Notes under the pieces: model-generated
Seen by the model: the letters and a program-made list of their open reading frames with translations, nothing else
Told to the model about the DNA's origin: nothing
Databases searched by the model: none
In this document: one piece after another, positions 24,796-33,420 of the stretch
Layout: every line of letters begins with the position of its first letter
How positions within the stretch are numbered: the stretch's first letter is position 1
Translations under genes and position numbers: made by a program
Source: Bog-532 sp963830385
Lineage (GTDB): Bacteria; Actinomycetota; Actinomycetes; Streptosporangiales; Streptosporangiaceae
Reading direction: 5' to 3'
NCBI GenBank assembly: GCA_963830385.1
Contig: CAWHMD010000002.1
Span: forward strand, 372,001-436,000
DNA length: 64,000 nucleotides

Positions 24796-25341
24796 TCAGC
24801 CGGCGCGCAGGCGGGCTCGGTAGGCGGCGACGTGCTGGCGGTTGCCGCAGTTGCCGGTGTCGCAGTACCGGCGCGAACGGTTGCGGGACAGGTCGACCAG
24901 GACGGCGTCGCAGTCGGCGGCGTCGCAGACGCGCAGGCGCTCGGTCTCGCGCAGGCGGATCAGGTCGGCGAAGGCGAAGCCGGACTGGGCGCCGATGCGG
25001 TGGGCCAGCGGGGCGGCCGGTTCGGTGACGTGCAGGTGCCAGCCCCAGCCGCCGCCGTGGTCGACGACCCAGGGGCGGGCGTCGGAGTCGCGCAGCAGCC
25101 CGTTGACCAGGGCGGCCAGGTTGGTGGGGAGGGCGGCCGCGGCCCACACGGCCCGCAGCCGGGGGCGCAGGGCCTGGATCGCGGCCAGCTCGGCCAGGTC
25201 GTCCGGGCCGCGGCTGGCGTCGTGGTCGTCCAGGAAGGCGTCCAGGGCGGCCCCGTCGGGCAGCAGATCTTCACCGTCCCGCAGGGTGTTGACCAGGTCG
25301 GTGGCCAGCGTGAGGGCGGCCACGGTGTCGTGGGCGAACAC
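24796..25341 (-). CDS. CGNR zinc finger / ABATE-domain protein
   Basis: 181 aa. The N-terminal ABATE-like region opens DTVAALTLATDLVNTLRDGE. The C-terminal zinc finger runs CDAADCDAVLVDLSRNRSRR, then YCDTGNCGNRQHVAAYR, with four Cys and the CGNR motif itself. These proteins are thought to be transcriptional regulators in actinobacteria. It starts at ATG 25341, 15 bases after the YjbR-like gene, forming a small co-directional unit. Confidence 0.9.
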   Translation of the reverse strand: MFAHDTVAALTLATDLVNTLRDGEDLLPDGAALDAFLDDHDASRGPDDLAELAAIQALRPRLRAVWAAAALPTNLAALVNGLLRDSDARPWVVDHGGGWGWHLHVTEPAAPLAHRIGAQSGFAFADLIRLRETERLRVCDAADCDAVLVDLSRNRSRRYCDTGNCGNRQHVAAYRARLRAG

Positions 25342-25356
25342 GTCAGACCTGCTCCC

Positions 25357-25698
25357 TCAAACCTGGGCGGCCAGGCGCTTGGGGGCGATCAGGCGGTAGC
25401 TGTCCCGCAGCAGCTCGCCCAGCTCGGCCCAGTCGTGGCCGATGTCCAGGCGGGCGCCCACCCAGCCCTTGGCGCCGACGTAGGGGGGCACGTAGAACCG
25501 TTCCGGGTCGTCGCCGACCAGGGCTTCCTGTACGCCCGGGGCGGCCTTGAACGTCATCGACGTCTGATCCTCGCTGACCATGACGAACAGCTTGTCCCGG
25601 ACCCGGAAGGCCGGCGAGGTGTGGCCGCCGAACGACTTCTCGGTGGCTTCGGGCAGGGCGAGGCAGATCTCGCGGACCCGCGTGATGCCGTCACTCAC
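25357..25698 (-). CDS. MmcQ/YjbR family protein
   Basis: 113 aa from GTG 25698. The ALPEATEKSFGGHTSPAFRV opening, the FVMVSEDQTSMTFKAAPG strand region and the YVGAKGWVGARLD segment followed by LLRDSYRLIAPKRL match this small DNA-binding-fold family. Its biological role is undefined. The start is set by the family N-terminus (SDGITRVREICLALPEA); the ribosome site is weak. It is divergent from recQ with a 57-bp gap. Confidence 0.88.
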   Translation of the reverse strand: MSDGITRVREICLALPEATEKSFGGHTSPAFRVRDKLFVMVSEDQTSMTFKAAPGVQEALVGDDPERFYVPPYVGAKGWVGARLDIGHDWAELGELLRDSYRLIAPKRLAAQV

Positions 25699-25755
25699 GT
25701 GTCTCAGCTTATTAGCCGGACCCGAGTGACGGTGGCGCGCCGTAGGATCGCGGGC

Positions 25756-27564
25756 GTGGCAGCAGTGGACGTCCTGCAGCGGGTCTTCGGCTACGAGTCG
25801 TTCCGCGGGCCGCAGGAAGAGATCATCAACCACCTGGTCGGGGGCGGCGACGCGCTCGTGCTGATGCCGACCGGCGGCGGCAAGTCGCTGTGCTACCAGA
25901 TCCCGGCGCTGGTCCGGGAGGGCACCGGCGTCGTCATCTCCCCGCTCATCGCGCTGATGCAGGACCAGGTGGACGCGCTGACCGCGCTGGGCGTGCGGGC
26001 CGGCTTCCTGAACTCCACCCAGGACCTGGACCAGCGGCGGGCGACCGAGCAGGCGCTGCTGGCCGGTGAGCTGGATCTGCTGTACCTGGCCCCGGAGCGG
26101 CTGAAGACCGAGAGCGCCGTCCGGCTGCTGGACCGGGCCAGGATCTCGCTGTTCGCCATCGACGAGGCGCACTGCGTGGCCCAGTGGGGGCACGACTTCC
26201 GGCCGGACTACCTCGAGCTGTCGATGCTGCACGAGCGCTGGCCGGAGGTGCCGCGGATCGCGCTGACGGCGACCGCCACCCAGGCGACCCGGGCGGAGAT
26301 CGTGACCCGGCTCAACCTGGACGACGCCCGGCAGTTCGTGGCCAGCTTCGACCGGCCGAACATCACCTACCGGATCGTGCAGAAGAACGAGCCACGCCGC
26401 CAGCTGCTGGAGCTGCTCCGCACCGAGCAGGCGGGCCAGGCCGGCATCGTGTACTGCCTGTCCCGGGCGTCGGTGGAGAAGACGGCCGAGTTCCTGACCG
26501 CCCAGGGCATCCCGGCGCTGCCGTACCACGCGGGCCTGGACGCCCGCGTCCGGGCGGCCCACCAGGCGCGCTTCCTGCGCGAGGACGGCCTGGTGATGGT
26601 GGCCACGATCGCGTTCGGCATGGGCATCGACAAGCCGGACGTGCGGTTCGTGGCCCACCTGGACATGCCCCGCTCGGTCGAGGGCTACTACCAGGAGACG
26701 GGGCGGGCCGGCCGGGACGGGCTGCCCTCGGTGGCCTGGCTGGCCTACGGCCTGACCGACGTGGTGCAGCAGCGCCGCATGATCGACACCTCCCCCGGCG
26801 ACGAGGTCCACCGGCGGCGGCTGGCCGTGCACCTGGACGCCATGCTGGCGCTGTGCGAGACCGCCAGCTGCCGGCGCAAGCAGATGCTGGCCTACTTCGG
26901 GGAGGCGGCCACCCACGAAGGGTGCGGGAGCTGCGACACCTGCCTGACCCCGCCGCAGGTCTGGGACGGCACGATCGCCGCCCAGAAGTTCCTGTCGGCG
27001 GTGTACCGGCTGGGCAAAGAGCGCGGGCAGAAGTTCGGGGCGGGGCACGTCATCGACATCCTGACCGGCAAGAAGACCCCGAAGGTGGCCGAGCACCGGC
27101 ATGACGAGCTGACCGTGTTCGGGGTGGGCGAGGACCTGCGGGACACCGAGTGGCGCGGGGTGGCCCGGCAGCTGCTGGCCCAGGGGCTGCTCGGGGTGGA
27201 GGGCGACTACGGGGTGCTGACGCTGACCCCGGACAGCGCCGCGGTGCTGCGCCGGCAGCGGGACAACATCATGTTCCGGCGGGAGCCCGAGCGGACCCGG
27301 GCTGCCCGCCGGCCCAAGGCAGTGAGCGTGGCGGAGGACCTGTCCCCCGAGGACGCCAAGATGTTCGAGCGGCTGCGGGAATGGCGGGCCGGGCAGGCTC
27401 GCGAGCAGGGCGTGCCCGCCTACGTGATCTTCCAGGACAAGACGCTGCGCGAGATCGCCGCCCAGCGGCCCGCCGACCTGAACGCGGTGGCCTGCGTCAA
27501 TGGCGTGGGCCAGGCCAAACTGGAAAAATACGGACAGGAGATCCTGGCGGTCCTCACCGAGTAG
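25756..27564 (+). CDS. recQ: ATP-dependent DNA helicase RecQ
   Basis: 602 aa from GTG 25756. Motif 0 (FGYESFRGPQ), Walker A PTGGGKSLCYQIPAL, DEAHCVAQWGHDFRPDY, TATAT, YYQETGRAGRDG and the zinc-binding Cys set (CRRKQML, then EGCGSCDTC) are intact. RQC and a C-terminal HRDC-like domain (about 525-600) follow. It unwinds DNA 3'-5' in recombination and replication restart. A GTG 24 bases upstream is an alternative start. Confidence 0.94.
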   Translation: MAAVDVLQRVFGYESFRGPQEEIINHLVGGGDALVLMPTGGGKSLCYQIPALVREGTGVVISPLIALMQDQVDALTALGVRAGFLNSTQDLDQRRATEQALLAGELDLLYLAPERLKTESAVRLLDRARISLFAIDEAHCVAQWGHDFRPDYLELSMLHERWPEVPRIALTATATQATRAEIVTRLNLDDARQFVASFDRPNITYRIVQKNEPRRQLLELLRTEQAGQAGIVYCLSRASVEKTAEFLTAQGIPALPYHAGLDARVRAAHQARFLREDGLVMVATIAFGMGIDKPDVRFVAHLDMPRSVEGYYQETGRAGRDGLPSVAWLAYGLTDVVQQRRMIDTSPGDEVHRRRLAVHLDAMLALCETASCRRKQMLAYFGEAATHEGCGSCDTCLTPPQVWDGTIAAQKFLSAVYRLGKERGQKFGAGHVIDILTGKKTPKVAEHRHDELTVFGVGEDLRDTEWRGVARQLLAQGLLGVEGDYGVLTLTPDSAAVLRRQRDNIMFRREPERTRAARRPKAVSVAEDLSPEDAKMFERLREWRAGQAREQGVPAYVIFQDKTLREIAAQRPADLNAVACVNGVGQAKLEKYGQEILAVLTE

Positions 27565-27576
27565 GGAGGCAGGGCG

Positions 27577-27738
27577 GTGGTCTACGACGCCCTCAGTGCC
27601 TACGACTTCGTCATCATCGGCGGCGGCTCGGCCGGCAGCGTCCTCGCCAGCCGGCTGTCGGCTCAGGCCAAGGTGCTGGTGCTCGAGGCCGGGCGGCCGG
27701 ACTACCGGTGGGACGTTTTCATCCACATGCCGGCCGGC
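27577..27738 (+). pseudogene. GMC oxidoreductase, 5' remnant
   Basis: The first ~54 codons of a GMC flavoenzyme: AYDFVIIGGGSAGSVLASRL (ADP-binding motif), KVLVLEAG and DVFIHMPAG, after a GTG start with GGGAGGC upstream, 12 bases after recQ. Around 27738 the homology ends, and a different reading frame becomes the tail of an amino-acid permease. The remaining ~450 residues of a GMC enzyme are missing. Confidence 0.75.
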
Positions 27739-28138
27739 CGTGGGCCTGTCGGCGCTGTACGCCTACTCGACCACGTTCGTCACCTACACGCTGGACGCGA
27801 CGCTCGTCATCGCGGTGACCTACCTGTTCAGCGCCATCGCGGTCGTCATCCTGCCGTGGCGCAAGCCGGAGATGTGGCGCGCGTCCCCGGCCAGCCGGAT
27901 GAAGGTGGCCGGGGTGCCGATCGTGCCGGTGGCCGGGGTGGTCACCATCGCCCTGATCGGGTACAGCCTTTATGAATGGCTGTCGAATGACCTTTACGCG
28001 GTGAACAAGCCGGCGTCGCTGGTGTACATGTTGTGCATGTACGTGCTGGCGATCGTGATCTACGTGACCGCCAGGGTGGTGCGGCGCCGCCAGGGGGTCG
28101 ATCTGACCCTGATCAACAAGGAGATCCCGGTCGAATGA
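27739..28138 (+). pseudogene. APC-superfamily amino-acid permease, 3' remnant
   Basis: Reads GLSALYAYSTTFVTY onward, with four hydrophobic segments, the inter-helix stretch RKPEMWRASPASRMKVAG and the tail VDLTLINKEIPVE before the stop. This is the C-terminal third of an APC permease. It is not in frame with the preceding GMC fragment and has no start or ribosome site, so it is not expected to be made. One deletion removed the GMC 3' end and the permease 5' end. Confidence 0.75.
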
Positions 28139-28318
28139 CGGCAGGCCACCCAGTCAGGTAACAGCGAGCTACCGGTCGATCAGCTGCCAAATCGATACCT
28201 CTTGGCCGGACATCAGTCACCGGCCAGCCCCGATGCGGTCATCAAGAGGCCACTCCCAGGCCAACTTGTCTAGCCATGATGAGGTCCGTCCAAACCGGAC
28301 AGGTCTGGGAGGGAAGTT

Positions 28319-28912
28319 TTGCGCGGAAAATACGCGGTCGTGGCCACCGCCGTGGTCGGGACCCTGATATTCGCGGCCGGCTGCAGCAGCGGTGGCAGTT
28401 CCGGCGGCAGCTCCAGCAGCACGGCCAGCAAGAACGTGTCCACGGCGAGCTCCGCCAGCGCGGCCGGCGGTATGAGCGCGCTGGTCGCCGCGGCCAAGAA
28501 GGAAGGCACGCTGAACGTCATCACGCTGCCGTCCGACTGGGCCAACTACGGCGCGATCATGAAGGACTTCACGGCCAAGTACGGCATCAAGATCAACGAT
28601 GCCAACCCCGACGGCTCCAGCCAGGACGAGATCAATGCGATGACCCAGCTCAAGGGTCAGAGCCGCGCGCCTGACGTGCTGGACATGGGCACCGCGTTCG
28701 CCGTCAAGGCCGACCAGAGCGGCCTGCTGACCCCCTACAAGGTGGCGAGCTGGAGCGACATCCCGTCCAACTCCAAGGCGACCGACGCCACCTACTACGC
28801 CGACTACGGCGGCTACGTGGCCATCGGCTACAACTCGGCCAAGGTGACCGACCCGCCGACCTCGCTCAAGGACCTCGAGAAGCCCGAGTACAAGAACGAG
28901 GTCGCCAACTCG
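28319..28912 (+). pseudogene. ABC transporter substrate-binding lipoprotein, truncated 5' part
   Basis: A TTG start at 28319 with GGGAGGG upstream. The signal and lipobox are IFAAGC, followed by a Ser/Gly linker. The mature part (EGTLNVITLPSDWANYGAIM, APDVLDMG, ADYGGYVAIGYN, then LEKPEYKNEVAN) is the N-terminal half of a polyamine/iron/phosphonate-type binding protein. Homology stops near 28912, where the frame of a permease takes over. About 150 C-terminal residues are absent, so ligand binding should be lost. Confidence 0.8.
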
Positions 28913-29568
28913 GCGACTCGCTGTGGCTGTCGGTCCGGCTGGCCATCATCACCACGCTGATCACGCTGGCGCTGATGCTGCCGACCGCGGTCTACGTCCA
29001 CCTGCGGCTGCCGCGGCTGCGGCGGCTGATGGAGGGCATCACGATCCTGCCGATCGTGATCCCGCCGGTGGTGCTGATCGTCGGCCTGCTGCAGATCATG
29101 CCCGGCTCGCTCAAGGGCACGCCGTACACGCTGGGCCTGATCTACGTGGTGCTGGCGATGCCGTTCGCCTACCGGGCGTTCGACGCTGGCCTGCGCGCGT
29201 TCGACCTGAAGACGCTGACCGAGGCGTCGAACTCGCTCGGGGCCGGATGGCCGTCCACGCTGTGGCGGATCGTGCTGCCCAACCTGACCACCGCGATGCT
29301 GTCGGCCACCGTGCTGACGGTGGCGCTGGTGCTGGGTGAGTACACCATCGCCAGCCTCGACCTCTTCCAGACGTTCCCGGTCTGGATCGTGGTCTTCGAC
29401 CAGACCAGCGGGCCGGAATCGGTGGCCGCCTCGCTGCTGGCGCTGTTCGTGACCTGGATCTTCCTGCTGGCCATCACGATGGCGGGCGGCCGTCAGGCGC
29501 AGCGCAGCGGCCGGGGCGAAGTCAACCTGTTCACCGTGTCCCGGCGCGACCCAGGAAGGACCTCATGA
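28913..29568 (+). pseudogene. ABC transporter permease, 3' part fused to binding-protein remnant
   Basis: From DSLWLSVRLAIITTLITLAL onward the sequence is a PotC-type permease with about five membrane helices and the EAA-like loop LTEASNSLGAGWPSTLWRIV, then LPNLTTA. The upstream helix and any start codon with a ribosome site are missing. In the usual order (binding protein, permease 1, permease 2, ATPase) one deletion would have removed the binding-protein end, all of permease 1 and the start of permease 2. The ATG at 28975 is an internal Met. It overlaps the ATPase start by 4 bp. Confidence 0.75.
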
Positions 29569-30674
29569 GCGTGAACACCGCCAAGGGCGCCTCAGGTACC
29601 GAAGACACCGGGGCGCCCGCGCCCGGCCGCGAGGGCGGGGCCCGCGTTTCGCTGCAGAACCTGAGCCGCCACTTTGGCCAGACCCGGGCCCTGGACGGGC
29701 TCACGCTGGAGATCGAGCCGGGCGAACTGGTGGCCCTGCTCGGGCCGTCCGGCTGCGGCAAGACGACCGCGCTGCGCATCCTGGCCGGCTTCGAGACCGC
29801 CGACAGCGGCGCGGTCACGGTCGACGGGCGCGACGTGTCGGGGGTGCCGGCCGCCAAACGGGACATGGGCATGGTGTTCCAGAGCTACAGCCTGTTCCCC
29901 AACATGCCGGCGCTCGACAACGTGGCGTTCGGGTTGCGGATGCGCAAGAAGGGCACGGCCGAGCGCCGGGCCCGGGCCGGGGAGCTGCTGGAGATGGTGG
30001 GCCTGGCCGACCAGGTCCAGCAGTACCCGCACCAGCTGTCGGGCGGGCAGCAGCAGCGGGTCGCGCTGGCCCGCGCGCTGGCCATCGAGCCGAGCGTGCT
30101 GCTGCTCGACGAGCCGCTGTCGGCGCTGGACGCCAAGGTCCGGCTGCAGCTGCGGGAGCAGATCCGGGCGCTGCAGCAGCGGCTGCACACCACCACCCTG
30201 TTCGTCACCCACGACCAGGAGGAAGCGCTGTCGATGGCCGACCGGGTCGGCGTCATGCGCGGCGGCAAGCTGGAGCAGCTGGCCACCCCGGCCGAACTGT
30301 ACGCCCGGCCGGCCACCGCGTTCGTGGCCGAGTTCGTCGGCACGATGAACCGGATCCCCGGCGAGGCCGACGGCGACGGCCGGGTGCGGGTGCTGGGCAG
30401 CACGCTGCCGATCACCGGCGACCGCCCGGACGGCCCGCTGGACGCGCTGATCCGGCCGGAGGAGCTGCGCATCGCGGCCGCCCCGAACGGGAACGGCATC
30501 GTCACGATCGCGACGTTCCTCGGCTCGATCACCCGGGTCCACGCGCTGCTCTCGGGCGACGTGACCGTCCAGGTCGACGTGCCCAGCACCGAGTCGGCGG
30601 CGCTCGCTCCGGGCACGTCGGTGCGGGTGACCGTGGCCGAGGCGGAGGTGCTGGTGACCGGCCGCCGCTCGTAA
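29565..30674 (+). CDS. ABC transporter ATP-binding protein, PotA-like
   Basis: 369 aa, complete. Walker A GPSGCGKTT, Q-loop VFQSYSLFPNM, signature LSGGQQQRVAL, Walker B LLLDEPLSALD and the THDQEEALSMADR switch region are present. A TOBE-type C-terminal domain (about 270-369) follows. It would serve an importer of the spermidine/iron/2-aminoethylphosphonate class. Its binding protein and permeases are broken by the upstream deletion, so it is probably orphaned. Confidence 0.9.
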   Translation: MSVNTAKGASGTEDTGAPAPGREGGARVSLQNLSRHFGQTRALDGLTLEIEPGELVALLGPSGCGKTTALRILAGFETADSGAVTVDGRDVSGVPAAKRDMGMVFQSYSLFPNMPALDNVAFGLRMRKKGTAERRARAGELLEMVGLADQVQQYPHQLSGGQQQRVALARALAIEPSVLLLDEPLSALDAKVRLQLREQIRALQQRLHTTTLFVTHDQEEALSMADRVGVMRGGKLEQLATPAELYARPATAFVAEFVGTMNRIPGEADGDGRVRVLGSTLPITGDRPDGPLDALIRPEELRIAAAPNGNGIVTIATFLGSITRVHALLSGDVTVQVDVPSTESAALAPGTSVRVTVAEAEVLVTGRRS

Positions 30675-30679
30675 GGGCT

Positions 30680-31651
30680 TCAACGGGGGTCGGCGTCGGC
30701 CGCAGCTTCACGGGCCTTTTTGCGGCGCTTGCCCTCGTGCATGGCCTGGACCCGGGCGATCGGGATGGCGTGGCCCTCCTCGATCAGCGCCGGGTCCAGG
30801 TGCTGCGGCGGCGGCATCAGCTCGGCCCACGGGTCGGCGTCGCCGCCGGCCAGCAAGCCGGGCACGGTCCTGGTGGTGAAGTCGGCCGGGGTCACCTGGC
30901 CGAGATCGTCCCAGGGGACCGGGAAGGACACCGTGAGACCCGGGCGGATGCGCGGGCTGTAGGCGGCGGCCACGGTGACGCCGCCGGCCCGGGTGGAGTC
31001 GATGAACACCTTGCCCGCCCGGTCCTCGCGGATGAACGCGGTGGTGGCCACGGCCGGGTCGAGGTTCGCGGCCCGTACCCCGATGGCCCGGGTGGCCGCG
31101 GCCACCTCGAACGTGGTGGCGTCCCCGTCCAGCGGCACGAAGATGTGCACGCCCTTGGAGCCGCTGGTCTTGACCGCCCCGGCCAGGCCCAGGCCGGCCA
31201 GGGCCCGCCGGACCAGGTGGGCGGCCTGGACGACCGGCGTGAAGTCATCCCCCTCGGGCGGGTCGATGTCCAGGATCAGGTGGGTGGGCCGGTCCTCGTG
31301 GCCCACCCGGGCCAGGGCCGGGTGGTACTCGATGGCCCGCTGGTTCGCGAACCACAGCAGGGTCCGCCAGTCGTTGGCCAGCGGGTAGGTGACGGTCCGG
31401 CGGGACGCGTCGGCCCACACCTTGGCCGTCTGGATCCAGTCGGGGGCGTACTTGGGCAGGTTCTTCTGCACGAACGGCTCCTGGCCGGGGCGGATCCGCA
31501 TCACCGACAGCGGCCGGTCCCGCAGCGCCGGGAGGATGCGGGTCCGCATCGCGTCCAGGTAGTCGATCAGGTCCTGCTTGGTCGCGTCCGCCCCGTCGAA
31601 CAATGGCTGATCCAGGTGGGTCAGCGCGACGCCGTCCCGTTCGTCGCTCAT
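30680..31651 (-). CDS. stand-alone LigD-type DNA polymerase domain protein
   Basis: 323 aa, the second LigD-polymerase paralogue in the window and clearly diverged from the one at 21859. Motifs: VMRIRPGQEPFVQKNLPKYA, metal-binding Asp128/Asp130 in LILDIDPPEGD, KTSGSKGVHIFVPL and AAYSPRIRPGLTVSFPV. A basic Lys/Arg tail follows. It likely adds or fills nucleotides at DNA ends in non-homologous end joining. It is convergent with the ABC ATPase (5-bp gap) and not linked to a Ku or ligase gene here. Confidence 0.9.
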   Translation of the reverse strand: MSDERDGVALTHLDQPLFDGADATKQDLIDYLDAMRTRILPALRDRPLSVMRIRPGQEPFVQKNLPKYAPDWIQTAKVWADASRRTVTYPLANDWRTLLWFANQRAIEYHPALARVGHEDRPTHLILDIDPPEGDDFTPVVQAAHLVRRALAGLGLAGAVKTSGSKGVHIFVPLDGDATTFEVAAATRAIGVRAANLDPAVATTAFIREDRAGKVFIDSTRAGGVTVAAAYSPRIRPGLTVSFPVPWDDLGQVTPADFTTRTVPGLLAGGDADPWAELMPPPQHLDPALIEEGHAIPIARVQAMHEGKRRKKAREAAADADPR

Positions 31652-31750
31652 GAGGTCAGCTTCGCACGCCGGCGGCCGGCTTCACCAAGATTTTCACCGC
31701 CTGCACGGGCTGAGGGTGTGACCGCGGGACGCGGGTGAGATCATGCCCGC

Positions 31751-32353
31751 ATGACGTTTACGAGGGGTTTCAGCGGGCGGCGGGCGCGGGATCCGCGGCT
31801 GCCACCCGGGCAGTACGACGCTGGGAAGGACTGGCCGGTGCTGACCGCCGAAGCGACTCCGCGGCTGTCCACCGACAACTGGACGTTCACGATCGAGGGC
31901 CTGGTCGAGGAGAAGACCTCGTGGACCTGGGCCGAGATGATGGCGCTGCCGCCGTCGCAGTTCATGGGCGACATCCACTGCGTCACCACCTGGTCCAAGC
32001 TCGGGGTCAGCTTCCGCGGGGTGTCGGTCGACACGCTGCTGGCCGCCGCCCGGCCGCAGCCGTCGGCCAGCTACGTGATGGCCAGCTCGACCACCGGGTA
32101 CACCACCAACCTGCCGCTCGCCGACGTGACCAACGGGCAGGCCTGGGTGGTGTGGGAGTACGACGGGCGGCCTCTGGCCCGCGAGCACGGCGGCCCGGCC
32201 CGGCTGCTGGTGCCGCACCTGTACTTCTGGAAGAGCGCAAAATGGGTGTCCGGGCTGCGGCTGATGGACCACGACGAGCCCGGATTCTGGGAGCAGAACG
32301 GCTATCACGACCGCGGCGATCCGTGGAAAGAGCAGCGCTACCAGGGGGACTGA
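31751..32353 (+). CDS. sulfite oxidase-like molybdopterin oxidoreductase
   Basis: 200 aa, the short single-domain form. The molybdenum-binding Cys is expected at residue 77 in GDIHCVTTWSKLG. YTTNLPLADV, GGPARLLVPHLYFWKSAKW and a C-terminal EQNGYH segment complete the fold. No signal peptide is seen, so it is probably cytoplasmic. The ferredoxin-reductase-like gene starts 2 bases after its stop and is the likely electron partner. Substrate unproven. Confidence 0.9.
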   Translation: MTFTRGFSGRRARDPRLPPGQYDAGKDWPVLTAEATPRLSTDNWTFTIEGLVEEKTSWTWAEMMALPPSQFMGDIHCVTTWSKLGVSFRGVSVDTLLAAARPQPSASYVMASSTTGYTTNLPLADVTNGQAWVVWEYDGRPLAREHGGPARLLVPHLYFWKSAKWVSGLRLMDHDEPGFWEQNGYHDRGDPWKEQRYQGD

Positions 32354-32354
32354 C

Positions 32355-33152
32355 GTGACAGAAGGTGCCGGTGTGACGGCTAGGGCTGGGGCTAGGGCTG
32401 GCGCAATGGCCGGGGCCGGGGCCGGGGCGCTGACCTTTCCCAAGCCCGGGCCATGGCAGCAGGCCAAGGTGACCGAGATCCGGCGCGAGACGCCGACGGC
32501 CAAGACGTTCCGGCTCGAGCTGCCGACCCCGGTTCCCTTCCTGGCCGGGCAGCACTTCCTCATCCGGCTGACCGCGCCGGACGGGTACGTGGCTCAGCGG
32601 TCATACTCGGTGGGCTCGGCGCCGGATGGCCCGAACGGCTCGATGGCCTCGGGGGCGGTCGAGCTGACCGTGGAACGGCTGCCCGACGGCGAAGTTTCCT
32701 CGTACCTGGACGACGTCGTGATGGTGGGTGACGAGCTCCAGGTGCGCGGGCCGATCGGCGGCTTTTTCGTCTGGCGGGGCGACACCTCGGCCGTGCTGGT
32801 CGGCGGCGGCTCCGGGGTGGTCCCGCTGATGTCGATGCTGCGGCTGGCCCGCCAGCAGGGCCGGGCCGACCTGCTGCGGGTCGTCGTGTCGGTCCGCCGC
32901 CCGGACGACCTCTACTACCACGACGAGCTACCCGGCCCCCAGACCACGGTCGTCTATACGCGCGCCACTCCCCCGGGCTGGCCGCGCCCGGCCGGGCGGC
33001 TGGCGGTGGCCGACCTGGCGGGACTTGACCCGGCCGCGACCGGGTTCGTCTGCGGTTCGGCCCGGTTCGCCGACCCCGCCACCACAGCACTGGAAGAGGC
33101 GGGGATCCCCACGGGCCAGATCCGGGTGGAGCGCTTCGGCCCCACCGGCTGA
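32355..33152 (+). CDS. FAD/NAD(P)-binding oxidoreductase (ferredoxin reductase type)
   Basis: 265 aa from GTG 32355. An Ala/Gly-rich low-complexity N-terminus (about residues 3-26) precedes the FAD domain with RSYSVGSAP. The NAD(P) domain has VGGGSGVVPLMSM and a closing GFVCGSARFADPATTAL segment. There is no iron-sulfur domain. It is tightly coupled to the sulfite oxidase-like gene, suggesting a two-protein redox system. Confidence 0.88.
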   Translation: MTEGAGVTARAGARAGAMAGAGAGALTFPKPGPWQQAKVTEIRRETPTAKTFRLELPTPVPFLAGQHFLIRLTAPDGYVAQRSYSVGSAPDGPNGSMASGAVELTVERLPDGEVSSYLDDVVMVGDELQVRGPIGGFFVWRGDTSAVLVGGGSGVVPLMSMLRLARQQGRADLLRVVVSVRRPDDLYYHDELPGPQTTVVYTRATPPGWPRPAGRLAVADLAGLDPAATGFVCGSARFADPATTALEEAGIPTGQIRVERFGPTG

Positions 33153-33291
33153 CCGCCTTCTACCCACAACCCAGTTTCACTGGCGCGCGGGGGCCTGGAC
33201 CCGTGGGGCTGGGCGCCGGTGGGAGGCCGGGCGCCGACCAGATGATCACCTTGAAACTCATTAGCCCCAGCAGTCCCGGGCGCCGCGGGTC

Positions 33292-33325
33292 CTTACCGGC
33301 GCGATGCCGCAATCGCACCGGTAAG
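33292..33325. terminator. strong hairpin between convergent genes
   Basis: Arms 33292-33305 and 33312-33325 (CTTACCGGCGCGAT / ATCGCACCGGTAAG) pair at 13 of 14 positions around a 6-base loop. It lies between the rightward oxidoreductase and the leftward phosphonatase-like gene, so a bidirectional terminator is likely. There is no T-tract. A smaller GCCGCG...CGCGGC hairpin sits at 33401-33419. Confidence 0.5.
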
Positions 33326-33420
33326 AACCGGAGCGATGCAACGTTTGCACCGGTTAGCCACGCTTCATCCATCCCGGAGCCCGAAGTGCCGGAGGCAAAC
33401 GGCCGCGAGCCTCCCGCGGC

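Noticed and set aside
27577..28138. A flavoprotein-permease fusion
   Set aside because: The two fragments are in different reading frames and each lacks most of its fold.
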